Assembly (NCBI GenBank): GCA_947498785.1
Contig: CANMLS010000024.1
Coordinates: 18,283-82,282, forward strand
Direction of reading: 5' to 3'
Source: an uncultured Aquimarina sp.
GTDB lineage: Bacteria; Bacteroidota; Bacteroidia; Flavobacteriales; Flavobacteriaceae
DNA length: 64,000 bases
This document shows, piece after piece, positions 47,710-56,404 of this stretch (the first letter of the stretch is position 1; each line of letters begins with the position of its first letter). A model generated the notes under the pieces. It did not search any database. It saw only the letters and a program-made list of their open reading frames with translations, and was not told the DNA's origin. Both the position numbers and the translations under genes were made by a program.

Positions 47710-48270
47710 TCAGACCCATACTTCTTTTGCTTTTATTCCCCTTTCATTCAATTCATCTACTACGTTTTCTCCTGCGTAACATAAGGTCATTTTTTTGAGA
47801 TTAGGAAATTGTTTTGCATCTTCAACTGTTTCTATATTCCAATAATCTCCCCAGCCCACCCCAAATTTTAAAAGTTGTAGATAAATATCATTTCCCTCAT
47901 CCTGATAAATCTCAGTGATTTCAGATGCCAATTTTTTTGGCACTTCTAAGTCTCTGAAATATTGAGTTACTTCTGCTATTGGCTCATAGCCTTCTTCTTT
48001 TAAATCAATTCTTCTTTTGTCGTACCATTCAACAAATTCGTCTAAATAAAATTTTGGTTTAAGTAATTCTTTGTTATACATCAATTCTTGAATTACACAT
48101 ACCTTAAAACCAAAATCATCAAACTCAATTTGCTCTTCATCTAGTTTTCTAAACGAGTACTTACCTTTAGGCAATAGAGGATTATTATACTCTTTATCAA
48201 ACATTTGATTATAGAAAATATTGATTAAGTAAGGTTTTTTTTTCCACATAAGTGAAATGATTGACTTCAT
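47710..48270 (-). CDS. DUF6892 domain, C-terminal half of a split gene
   Basis: A 186-codon frame whose residues from about 22 on read as a DUF6892-type domain (FGFKVCVIQELMYNKELLKPKF, LKEEGYEPIAEV, EITEIYQDEGNDIYLQLLKFG, AKQFPNLKKMTLCYAGE). Its first 20 residues overlap the gene upstream in another frame and are not a natural start. Removing one A from the A9 tract (plus-strand T9 at 48235-48243) joins it to the upstream frame as one protein of about 300 residues. Function unknown; such proteins are found near polymorphic-toxin and immunity genes in some bacteria. Confidence 0.6.
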   Translation of the reverse strand: MKSIISLMWKKKPYLINIFYNQMFDKEYNNPLLPKGKYSFRKLDEEQIEFDDFGFKVCVIQELMYNKELLKPKFYLDEFVEWYDKRRIDLKEEGYEPIAEVTQYFRDLEVPKKLASEITEIYQDEGNDIYLQLLKFGVGWGDYWNIETVEDAKQFPNLKKMTLCYAGENVVDELNERGIKAKEVWV

Positions 48271-48625
48271 ATCTATGCTTGGTTAGATTGTCAAAACCTT
48301 TTTTATTAAGCTCTATTCCATCAACAATTATTTTACCTTCAAAGAATGGTTTTTGTTTACGCTTTGATTGGGTTTCCATTGGATTATAATCTATATGAAA
48401 TGATAAATGATTTATAAATCCATTATCTTTTAGGTTTGTGCTAATCCCTAAATCTTTCCAATAAACCTTATTTCTTTTAACTACACTGGGAATGCCAAAA
48501 TATTGCTTAAAAATATTCCAATCAGAAGGTAAAGCAACGGTATTTTCGTTGATTAATAATTCGTTATTTTCAATTCTAATAATGACATTTGAAGATTTAC
48601 TTTTTTGCTTAAAAAAATTTATCAT
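48209..48625 (-). CDS. DUF7738-like domain, N-terminal half of a split gene
   Basis: A 138-codon frame: VIIRIENNELLINENTVALPSD, NKVYWKDLGIS and FFEGKIIVDGIELNKKGFDNL make the DUF7738-type beta-rich domain. The last ten residues (after VEKK) are out of frame with the family because of the A9 tract; with eight A the frame continues into the DUF6892 part. It may be a frameshift pseudogene, a phase-variable gene or an assembly error. Confidence 0.6.
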   Translation of the reverse strand: MINFFKQKSKSSNVIIRIENNELLINENTVALPSDWNIFKQYFGIPSVVKRNKVYWKDLGISTNLKDNGFINHLSFHIDYNPMETQSKRKQKPFFEGKIIVDGIELNKKGFDNLTKHRYEVNHFTYVEKKTLLNQYFL

Positions 48626-48887
48626 TTTCGGTAATAAAAGTTTTATAAAATTGGTTGTTATATCTCTTTAATGGTCTATTTATATAACAAGGGATCATGT
48701 CTATAGAGCAAATTATTATCAGCTTTACTTTTAAGATTCGACTCTAGAATATTGTTCTATTAATGGTTTGGCCTTGAGTATTTATCATAAAATCTATAAT
48801 TAATGATCCTTGGTTTTATATTTTGTAAACAGCCCTATAAATTAATGTCATAACTTTTCTATATGTTACCCAAACATTTTTAGAAAA

Positions 48888-49047
48888 GAAGTGGTTTAAA
48901 CTTTTTTAATTCGCTATAAAAATGCTCTTTTTCACTCAATTTTCGTCTTTTTCTTACTTTGTAGCGCTGCTATGAAGAGCAAAAAACACTTCAATTGATC
49001 AAAAAACTACTATTTTTCGCTAGAATCAAAAAAGTTTAAACCACTTC
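48888..49047. repeat. Palindromic repeat element, long copy
   Basis: GAAGTGGTTTAAACTTTTTT (48888-48907) is the exact reverse complement of 49028-49047, and the similarity goes on inward for about 20 more bases with mismatches. Ends and internal pieces match the short copy at 18877-18952. It lies in the 681-base gap between the split gene and ssb; nothing else is seen there. It codes for nothing and has the build of a MITE or a long structured repeat. Confidence 0.7.
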
Positions 49048-49306
49048 AAAAAATTAGAAGAACAAAACTCACAAAACATCATTCATTAATGTAATTATTC
49101 ATTTTTAAACGACTACAAACGATTACAAACGAAACTAAACACTTCCTAACCGAATCTTATTTGTAATCTGTTATAGGTTTGCCATATCGAATTGAGAGAT
49201 TCATAACAAGACAACAAGTATTCTCTTTTTCGATGCAAATAAAATATCCTGAAGGTCATCAATTTAGGATATAGTATTAACTGTTTAACACGAAAAAAAT
49301 TAAATT

Positions 49307-49639
49307 ATGAACACGCTAAAAAACAAAGTACAGTTGATTGGAAACTTAGGACAAGAACCAGAAATTGTAAACCTCGATTCTGATAGGAAATTAGCCAAGT
49401 TTTCTATTGCTACGAATGACTATTACTACAATAAACAAGGAGACAAGGTTACAGATACACAATGGCATAATGTAGTTGCATGGGGTAAAATAGCTGATAT
49501 TATAGAAAAATATGTAAACAAAGGTCAGGAAATTGCTATCGAAGGTAAACTTACCTCTAGAAGTTATGAAGACAGTGAGGGTCAAAAACGTTATATCACA
49601 GAGATTATTTGTAACGAATTATTGATGTTAGGAAAATAA
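49307..49639 (+). CDS. ssb: Single-stranded DNA-binding protein, short form without acidic tail
   Basis: A 110-residue OB-fold SSB: NKVQLIGNLGQEPEI, KLAKFSIATNDYY, QWHNVVAWGKIADIIEKYVNKGQEIAIEGKL and RYITEIICNELLMLGK cover the complete fold. It stops right after the OB domain and lacks the linker and acidic DDDIPF-type tip that recruits partner proteins. Such short SSBs are usually second copies in Flavobacteriaceae, so the main ssb is probably elsewhere. A strong terminator follows. Confidence 0.9.
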   Translation: MNTLKNKVQLIGNLGQEPEIVNLDSDRKLAKFSIATNDYYYNKQGDKVTDTQWHNVVAWGKIADIIEKYVNKGQEIAIEGKLTSRSYEDSEGQKRYITEIICNELLMLGK

Positions 49640-49657
49640 ATTTCTTTTTATATTAAT

Positions 49658-49684
49658 AAAAAAGCCTTCAATTGAAGGCTTTTT
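49658..49684 (+). terminator. Rho-independent terminator of ssb
   Basis: AAAAAGCCTTCAA and TTGAAGGCTTTTT form a long perfect stem with almost no loop, 19 bases after the ssb stop. It would stop transcription in both directions. Confidence 0.88.
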
Positions 49685-50219
49685 CTTTTTGAAAAAAAGC
49701 GTAATTATTCAAAAAAAGAAAAAATATTTTCATACACAAACTCCATTTTAAAAACTGAAAATCAAAAAATTGCGAAATTGTTATTTAAAGTAATTTTTGA
49801 AAAACAATAACATATCTTTTTAATCAAAATTCTGTATTTTTAACAATACTCTTTTGAAGATCTATCCCCAATATTGGTTTTTAGGAAATTTGACTTTTTA
49901 ATAAACTTGATAAGATAACTACAATGTTTATGTGTGAAATTATTGATAACGATTCTATGTTTATTTCATAACCATAAAAAAAGTAATGATTTTTTTTAAG
50001 AACATATGGACGAAATTTGTTGCTATTTTCAAATAGAGACCAAGAATTTATCTACTCATTTTCAGTACTTTAATATTTAAACTGAAAGCGTTGTTAAAAT
50101 TTCTCGTCAAATCAAGAACAATAACTAATGAGAACGGTCTCAAAAAAATCAAAACCTTGGGTTATCTTAATTAAAATGTGTTAAGGGCTCATAATCTAAA
50201 AATTAACGATATCGTCAAC
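49685..50219. other. Non-coding AT-rich stretch
   Basis: About 535 bases with stop codons in all frames. It should hold the promoter of the small gene and the Rieske-glutamate-synthase gene. No repeat or clear promoter consensus was found. Confidence 0.4.
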
Positions 50220-50423
50220 ATGAATTTTAGAAAGAAAAAAGATTTAAGTGAAAATACAATTCTAATTACTATAGACTCTAAGTGGTATCTAGAAAACTGG
50301 AATAATCATTTTTATCTTAATGAAGATGGTGATATTAAGAGTAGAACTTTACTTTTTATCGAGTTTAAAAGCATCTTAAAAAACGCCACATATCATCATA
50401 AAACAATAAAAATATACTTATGA
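50220..50423 (+). CDS. Small protein coupled to the Rieske fusion gene
   Basis: A 67-residue frame from the ATG at 50220 (MNFRKKKDLSENTILITIDS); a GTG at 50178 would add 14 residues. Its stop TGA overlaps the next ATG (ATGA at 50420-50423), which supports real, coupled translation. It is rich in Trp, Asn and Lys and has no known domain. It may be a small partner of the next gene, or a chance frame. Confidence 0.4.
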   Translation: MNFRKKKDLSENTILITIDSKWYLENWNNHFYLNEDGDIKSRTLLFIEFKSILKNATYHHKTIKIYL

Positions 50424-52030
50424 AAAAACCTGTCGCAATTACACAGCTAAGCAATTTAGAAAATAAAAAACCAACCCATGCTTTGGTAAATGGATTGGAT
50501 CTAGTTATTGTAAAATTTGACGAAGAAATTTCTGTATTATATGGAAGATGCCTGCATAGAGGTGCATTAATGGCAGATGGACATATTGATGGACACAACC
50601 TTATTTGTGGAGTTCATGGTTGGGATTATCGTTATGATACTGGTGTTTCTGAGTATAATAATAGTGAAGTTTTATATAAATTCAATACCAAAATAGAAGA
50701 TGATACACTGTATGTGGATGAAGTAGAAGTTAATATTTATCTTAAAGATGCTCCACAACCTTTTAACAGAGATGAATACCTTGGTGCTTATGCTGATACT
50801 CATCCCGAAGAAACAGAACCCTATACGGGTTACATTAAAGAATTAGCCAAAAATGGCTTAAAAAAACTAGGACATCATGGTTTTTCGGCATCTATGGGAG
50901 TAGATCGAAATACATTACCCAAATGGAATGATATTCAATTTTTGCCCGCACAATTAGCGAGTAGACCTCTATTAGATCATGAAACTGTGGCTACCAAAGT
51001 AGTTATTGGCCCTAATGCTAAAAAACCACTTACCATTGACATACCATTGTTTGTAAGTGATATGAGCTTTGGAGCACTTTCTCGAGAAGCAAAAATTGCA
51101 CTATCCAGAGGTGCTGAAATGGCAGGTACAGGAATTTGCTCTGGTGAAGGCGGAATGTTACCTCAGGAACAAGAAAACAACACCAAATACTTCTATGAAC
51201 TAGCCTCTGCTCAATTTGGATTTTCATGGGATAAACTCGATAAAGTACAAGCGTTTCATTTCAAAGGTGGGCAAGGAGCAAAAACAGGAACTGGTGGACA
51301 TTTACCCGGAAACAAAGTAAGTAAAGAAATTGCAGAAGTTAGAGGTTTACAAAAAGGAGAAACGGCAATTTCTCCCGCTACATTTCCAGATTTTCATGGG
51401 GTAAAAGATTTTAAAGTTTTTGCGGATGAAGTACGCCAACGAACTGGTGGTATTCCTATTGGTTTTAAGATTGCTGCCAGTCATATTGAAAAAGATATTC
51501 AATTTGCTTTGGATGTAGGTGTCGATTACATTATTTTGGATGGTCGTGGTGGTGGTACAGGATCTGCCCCAACAATTTTACGAGATAATATTAATGTTCC
51601 TACCATTCCTGCTTTAGCAAGAGCAAGAAAATATCTAGATAAAATAGGGGCATCTAATATTACTCTAATCATAACAGGTGGTTTACGAATTGCAGAAGAT
51701 TTTGCAAAAGCAATGATGTTAGGTGCAGATGCAATTGCAGTATCTAATTCTGCTTTACAAGCTATAGGGTGTTTAGGAATGAGAGCCTGTGGTAGCAATA
51801 ATTGTCCTGTAGGTATTGCTACACAAAAAGAATCTTTAAGAAGTAGATTGGTCATAGAATCATCTGCAAAACAATTACATAATTATTTTGATGCAACCAA
51901 TGACCTTATAAAGGTAATTGCCAGAGCTTGTGGGTATGATGATATTTCAAAATTTAATCCTGATGACCTTTCTACTTTTAATTATGATATGCACCGCTTA
52001 ACAGGAATTAACTATGCAGGGGTTTTGTAA
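50420..52030 (+). CDS. Rieske ferredoxin fused to a glutamate-synthase-like FMN domain
   Basis: A 536-residue protein. Residues 1-90 are a Rieske [2Fe-2S] domain with CLH (Cys44, His46) and CGVH (Cys63, His66). Residues about 130-536 are the FMN-binding glutamate-synthase (GltB-like) domain: SDMSFGALSREAKIAL, GEGGMLPQEQ, KGGQGAKTG, DGRGGGTGSAP and the 3Fe-4S motif CLGMRACGSNNCPVG. The glutaminase domain is missing, so it is not a complete GOGAT. The Rieske part would deliver or take electrons. The substrate is unknown. Confidence 0.88.
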   Translation: MKKPVAITQLSNLENKKPTHALVNGLDLVIVKFDEEISVLYGRCLHRGALMADGHIDGHNLICGVHGWDYRYDTGVSEYNNSEVLYKFNTKIEDDTLYVDEVEVNIYLKDAPQPFNRDEYLGAYADTHPEETEPYTGYIKELAKNGLKKLGHHGFSASMGVDRNTLPKWNDIQFLPAQLASRPLLDHETVATKVVIGPNAKKPLTIDIPLFVSDMSFGALSREAKIALSRGAEMAGTGICSGEGGMLPQEQENNTKYFYELASAQFGFSWDKLDKVQAFHFKGGQGAKTGTGGHLPGNKVSKEIAEVRGLQKGETAISPATFPDFHGVKDFKVFADEVRQRTGGIPIGFKIAASHIEKDIQFALDVGVDYIILDGRGGGTGSAPTILRDNINVPTIPALARARKYLDKIGASNITLIITGGLRIAEDFAKAMMLGADAIAVSNSALQAIGCLGMRACGSNNCPVGIATQKESLRSRLVIESSAKQLHNYFDATNDLIKVIARACGYDDISKFNPDDLSTFNYDMHRLTGINYAGVL

Positions 52031-52070
52031 ACCCATCCAAAAACAAAACATTGACTTAAAAAAACAAAAT

Positions 52071-52820
52071 ATGACTACTCAAATGCATTTGGCCGCTCAA
52101 TATTTAGCCGCCGCCGGAATAAGTTTTTTAGAAAAGAAAGATGATGATAGCCATACAAATCTAGGATTTTCTTCAGAAGAAGGAAATATGTTTACACATC
52201 CTTTAAACTTAGAAGGCGATTCTTTATCTCTTAACTATCAAAACTTTAGTTTGGACTGGAATTCTAATGCTTCAAAAACTTCATTAAAATTAGATGGAAC
52301 TACCCATAAAGAAATTGTACAATGGATTACACAAAAAGCTATAGAAGCCAATATCAAAAACTCATTTAAGTATGATCTTCATTATGAATTACCCTATCCC
52401 ACTATTACCAATGATTTTACTTTCAAATTAACCAATGTAAGTAGATTAAGAGAATTGACAGACTTTAGGATATTAGCACAATTTACTTTAGAAACATTCT
52501 TAGAAAACCAGCAATTGCAATCAGATATTAGGGTTTGGCCTCACCATTTTGATATTGGCGCCTTTGCTTCATTAAAAGATAAAGCAGGATTTGCCATAGG
52601 TTTAGGTTTAGCAATTCCTGATTCAATGATAAATGACTATTATTTCTATATCAGTGGATACAAAGGTCATGATGGAGTGGATACTTTAGGTTTCAAAACA
52701 TTAACCCATGGTGAGTGGAGAAATGACAGTTTTAAAGGAGCTACTTTACCTATAACTGGTGTTGATGAAATAGCAGCTTCTACATTTTTTGATGAAGCCA
52801 TCAACGCATATAAAAAGTAA
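52071..52820 (+). CDS. WPHHFD-motif protein, DUF5996-like (unknown)
   Basis: A 249-residue protein from the ATG at 52071 (MTTQMHLAAQYLAAAG), 40 bases after the Rieske fusion; an upstream ATG at 52014 would overlap that gene. The phrase DIRVWPHHFDIGAF resembles the conserved RxWPHHFD motif of DUF5996 proteins. The rest is alpha-beta with no catalytic motif I know. Same strand and close spacing suggest co-transcription with the Rieske gene. Confidence 0.55.
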   Translation: MTTQMHLAAQYLAAAGISFLEKKDDDSHTNLGFSSEEGNMFTHPLNLEGDSLSLNYQNFSLDWNSNASKTSLKLDGTTHKEIVQWITQKAIEANIKNSFKYDLHYELPYPTITNDFTFKLTNVSRLRELTDFRILAQFTLETFLENQQLQSDIRVWPHHFDIGAFASLKDKAGFAIGLGLAIPDSMINDYYFYISGYKGHDGVDTLGFKTLTHGEWRNDSFKGATLPITGVDEIAASTFFDEAINAYKK

Positions 52821-52946
52821 ACACTATGGGTTATTGATATATCCTGGCACATAATACCAGGCATTGGACTTCTAATCTTTTGGTTAACCTTACTGCTGAG
52901 ATTAAAACATCGATTGCAGAAGTAACTTAAATTACTAAATAACGCT

Positions 52947-53120
52947 ATGATTGTTCTCTATATTACTGTTACTCTTTTTGTTATCTCAGCATTAGCTTCA
53001 GGAGTATGCAAAAGTACAGAGACAAGTTTTGACTCCGCAAATTATATTACTATCTCTGGTACAATTAGCGGCTTGTTAGGTTTGATAGCACTACTTTTCA
53101 ATTCATTTAGAGGTGTATAA
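52947..53120 (+). CDS. Small two-helix membrane protein
   Basis: A 57-residue frame, MIVLYITVTLFVISALASGV, then a polar loop, then ISGTISGLLGLIALLF and FRGV. Two membrane helices of good length with Gly and Ser packing positions suggest a real small membrane protein. It has no known family and could be a chance frame. Confidence 0.4.
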   Translation: MIVLYITVTLFVISALASGVCKSTETSFDSANYITISGTISGLLGLIALLFNSFRGV

Positions 53121-53161
53121 ATCAAACAAGATCAATTTCATAACAAATGTTAATATAAAAA

Positions 53162-53574
53162 ATGTCATTAATATCAAAGAGATACTACAATAGAGATCTT
53201 TCCTGGTTACGTTTTAATTATAGAATATTACAAGAAGCAGAAGACAAGAGTAATCTTTTATATGAACGTATTAAATTCCTTGCTATTTTCTCTTCAAATC
53301 TGGATGAATTCTTTAAAGTACGAGTCTCTGATATTAGAAAAATAAAAAAACTGAATAAATCATTACATAAAAAACTAATCACAAAGCCCAATAAGTTTTT
53401 AAAACAAATCAAAAAATGATTCAGTTTCAATTGGATGATACAATAAAAACTAGAGTCATAGATCAGGATCAGAAGAACAACTATGTAACTCCTCCTACAA
53501 GTTATAGTGCACAATTGGAAACCATTTCGGGGATTAGAACATTACAAAATAAAACTACTCCTTTCTATGATTAA
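53162..53574 (+). pseudogene. ppk1: Polyphosphate kinase remnant with the core deleted
   Basis: 53162-53419 encodes the first 85 residues of PPK1 ([22 protein letters not shown], then [20 protein letters not shown]). Immediately after, in another frame, 53434-53574 encodes a typical PPK1 C-terminus (QLDDTIKTRVIDQDQKNNYV to the stop). About 550-600 residues with the two active-site His and the ATP pocket are missing. A single internal deletion explains it. It makes no active kinase; an intact copy may exist elsewhere. Confidence 0.85.
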
Positions 53575-53745
53575 GAACAATTTTATCTGCTTCAAAATGT
53601 ATCCAATACCTCTTCTGGGTAGTTTAAATCGCTAAGAAAAGAGAACCTACAATCTTCTTCAAAAATTAAGATTAGTTAATATAAAATCAAACAAAAGCAA
53701 ACACATTTTCTTTATATTTAATTTTATTAACCATCTCACAAATTA

Positions 53746-54657
53746 ATGATACAATTACCAAGTCAACAACATAAATTAATTACAATTTTAAAAACATCTA
53801 CTTTTCTTATTTTTTTGGGAAGAGCTTATCAACATATTGTTTGGGATCCTCCTTACCGAACAATTTTGTGGGATGAAGCCATTTTAAAAAACTTTGTTGA
53901 AAATGTTTTTGGTCTATCGTGGAATGATTATGTTACTAGTCTTTCTGCTGCGAGTTCTATTTCTTTTTCCATAAAAACCATAGGAGTTTTTTACCTCCTA
54001 TGTGCTATCGTTACCTTATTTCTTAAATCTGACATGAAAAAAGTTGGGAAGTTTTTTTTATTTGGAGGCAGTATAGGGCTTTTCATTTTGGCTGTATTAT
54101 ATAGTAAGGAGAAATTTTTTCATGTTGGGCAATTTTTCGAATATACAATTCAATTTTTAACTCCAATATTACTTTACATGGTATTGTTTACTTCTACAGC
54201 GTTAAAAAAAATACGTACCATAGCACTTATTGCCATTGCACTTACATTTAGTTGTCATGGATTATATGCTATAGGATATTACCCTAGACCAGGAAATTTT
54301 ATTGATATGATAATTAACATCCTACACATTAGTGAAACAAATGCTCATTTTATGCTTAAGATCGTTGGTATTCTTGATTTCGTAATTGCTATTACGATTT
54401 TCATACCAAGACTATCATACCCTTCATTATTGTATGCTTTTATTTGGGGAGGATTAACAGCTATTGCTCGCTTAGTAGGACATTTTCATATTGATTTCTT
54501 TGCAACTACTTTTAATCAATGGACTTGGGAAGTTATTATTAGATTACCTCATGCATTAATTCCTTTGTTTGTAATAATAGTCGATCACCCCAATTCTCGT
54601 TTTTTTAAATATATTGGAATGATCAATAATCGAAAAAAACCTCAAACTACTACATGA
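53746..54657 (+). CDS. Multi-pass membrane protein, unknown
   Basis: A 303-residue protein with about eight hydrophobic segments. The N-terminal motif RAYQHIVWDPPYRTILWDEA and the late phrase ARLVGHFHIDFFATTFNQW are distinctive and suggest a conserved family, but I know none with a function. No lipobox or signal peptide. It lies intact between two pseudogenes. Confidence 0.65.
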   Translation: MIQLPSQQHKLITILKTSTFLIFLGRAYQHIVWDPPYRTILWDEAILKNFVENVFGLSWNDYVTSLSAASSISFSIKTIGVFYLLCAIVTLFLKSDMKKVGKFFLFGGSIGLFILAVLYSKEKFFHVGQFFEYTIQFLTPILLYMVLFTSTALKKIRTIALIAIALTFSCHGLYAIGYYPRPGNFIDMIINILHISETNAHFMLKIVGILDFVIAITIFIPRLSYPSLLYAFIWGGLTAIARLVGHFHIDFFATTFNQWTWEVIIRLPHALIPLFVIIVDHPNSRFFKYIGMINNRKKPQTTT

Positions 54658-54738
54658 TTTCATCTTAACCTTTTTTCTAAAATGAGTAAATTAGCTCCAA
54701 ATAATATTCCTGATATTTTACTCCTTACGAAGAATTAG

Positions 54739-55203
54739 CGCAAAAGTCTAGAAGAAGACAGACTGGGTTGGTTCATGGATGAAGAACATATTTTTAAAAA
54801 ACATTCAGAATTCATGAAAGATCTGGTCGAAGCTGGCGGATTGGCAGGTATTGGGAGTCATGAACAACTCCAAGGTCTCGGTTTTCATTGGGAGTTATGG
54901 TCTGTGCATAGCAAAGGAATGAAAAATCATAATGCTCTTAAGATAGCCACGATAGGTACCGAAGCTTTAGGGTTGGATACTGATTTAGGAAGTTTAGAAA
55001 AAGGAAAACTAGACAATATCCTGATTCTATCAAAGAATCCATTAGAAAACATACGAAATGCAAATACGCTTACTCATGTAATTAAAAATGGTAGGGTATA
55101 CAATGCTGAAACTCTGGATGAAGTTTAGCCAAAAGAACAAAAAGCAAAAAAATTTCATTGGCAAACCAAAAAACCCAAAAGAATACCAGGTATCAAAAAG
55201 TAA
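54739..55203 (+). pseudogene. Amidohydrolase C-terminal remnant
   Basis: The frame encodes the last part of a metal-dependent amidohydrolase (FMKDLVEAGGLAGIGSHEQLQGLGFHWELWS, LGSLEKGKLDNILILSKNPLENIRNAN). The N-terminal metal-binding half is absent. At 55126-55128 a TAG replaces what is probably a Trp codon (LDEV, stop, PKEQKAKKFHW); the frame then continues 24 codons to TAA. Upstream, a stop at 54736 closes the frame. A degraded gene. Confidence 0.75.
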
Positions 55204-55233
55204 ATAACTTCAACCCAATAAGATATAGATTCT

Positions 55234-55268
55234 AAAAAAAACGTTCAATTTCTTGAACGCTTTTTTTT
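55234..55268. terminator. Bidirectional terminator
   Basis: CGTTCAA and TTGAACG form the stem with A8 before and T8 after, so the hairpin can stop transcription from either side. It lies between the amidohydrolase remnant and the convergent symporter gene. Confidence 0.8.
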
Positions 55269-55288
55269 ATACTTTTTTAGGAATCTCA

Positions 55289-56158
55289 CTAATTAACATC
55301 TTGTCTTTTACTTTTTTTAATTCCAAAATAAACAGCAATACCTCCAGTGAAGAACATTAAAAAACTATATACTGCAGGAGCAATAGCAAATGAAGTATTC
55401 TCTAATAAAACAATGGCTATAGTAATTGCCAAGGTTCCGTTTTGAATTCCCGATTCAATTGAAATTGAAATGGCACTTTTATTTTTAATCTTAAATAACC
55501 TGGCAGAATAATATCCAACTACCATGGTTAAAACATTTAAACATAACGCTACAGTACCTGCTTGATGAAAATAAGAAACGAAATTATCTTTTTCTTTAAT
55601 AGCAATTCCAACAATAACCAATGCCAATACAACACCAGAGGCAATCCGTACAGGTTTTGCCATCCGTAAAGCAAACCCTTCATTGTATCTTCTAATGATC
55701 ATACCAATACTAACCGGAATAATGGTTATGACCAAAATCTGAATGATAGTATTAATAATATCCAGTTTAATCATTTGTCCTTCATCCAGAAAATGCAGTA
55801 ATGCAAAATTTATAATAAAAGGTATAGTTAAAATAGTAACAAAACTACTTATTGCCGTCAATGTAACTGATAATGCAATATCTCCTTTAGCCAAGTGAGA
55901 TATTAAATTTGAAGTAGGGCCTCCAGGGCAAGCTGACAAAATCATAATTCCTATAGCAACCTCTGGCTGTAAAGGAAATAAAGATGCCAGAGTAAATCCT
56001 AAGACGGGAAGAAGAATAATTTGATTCATTAGCCCTACTGCAATGGCCTTGGGATATGTAAATATTCTTTTAAAATCATCAATCACTAGAGACAATCCCA
56101 TTCCAAGCATAATAATAATAAGAGATAATCCTAAAACAATTGTTGATGTACTACCCAT
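55289..56158 (-). CDS. Bile acid:sodium symporter (BASS/SBF) family protein
   Basis: A 289-residue membrane protein with nine to ten hydrophobic segments. IMILSACPGGPTSNLISHLAKGD is the signature sodium-binding crossover helix of the BASS family, with a second conserved stretch in SIESGIQNGTLAITIAI. It would import an organic anion with sodium; the substrate cannot be read from sequence. Stands alone on the minus strand. Confidence 0.88.
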   Translation of the reverse strand: MGSTSTIVLGLSLIIIMLGMGLSLVIDDFKRIFTYPKAIAVGLMNQIILLPVLGFTLASLFPLQPEVAIGIMILSACPGGPTSNLISHLAKGDIALSVTLTAISSFVTILTIPFIINFALLHFLDEGQMIKLDIINTIIQILVITIIPVSIGMIIRRYNEGFALRMAKPVRIASGVVLALVIVGIAIKEKDNFVSYFHQAGTVALCLNVLTMVVGYYSARLFKIKNKSAISISIESGIQNGTLAITIAIVLLENTSFAIAPAVYSFLMFFTGGIAVYFGIKKSKRQDVN

Positions 56159-56404
56159 AATATATTGGTTTTTGGTAACTAACTAATATTAAAAAAGCAA
56201 AATGATATTGAGGTGAATAAATATTACTTTCTACCATCTCAATAATAAATAATTACGTAGAAATACTTATACGCATTCTTTTAAAATTTTTCTAAATTTA
56301 AACAGTAAAAATACAACAACTTTAATATAATCTTACTATTGATTTTAACTAAAAATTCTCTAGTCTGATAATGTTCATTGTAAGTTACTCGTAACCCAAT
56401 ATAT

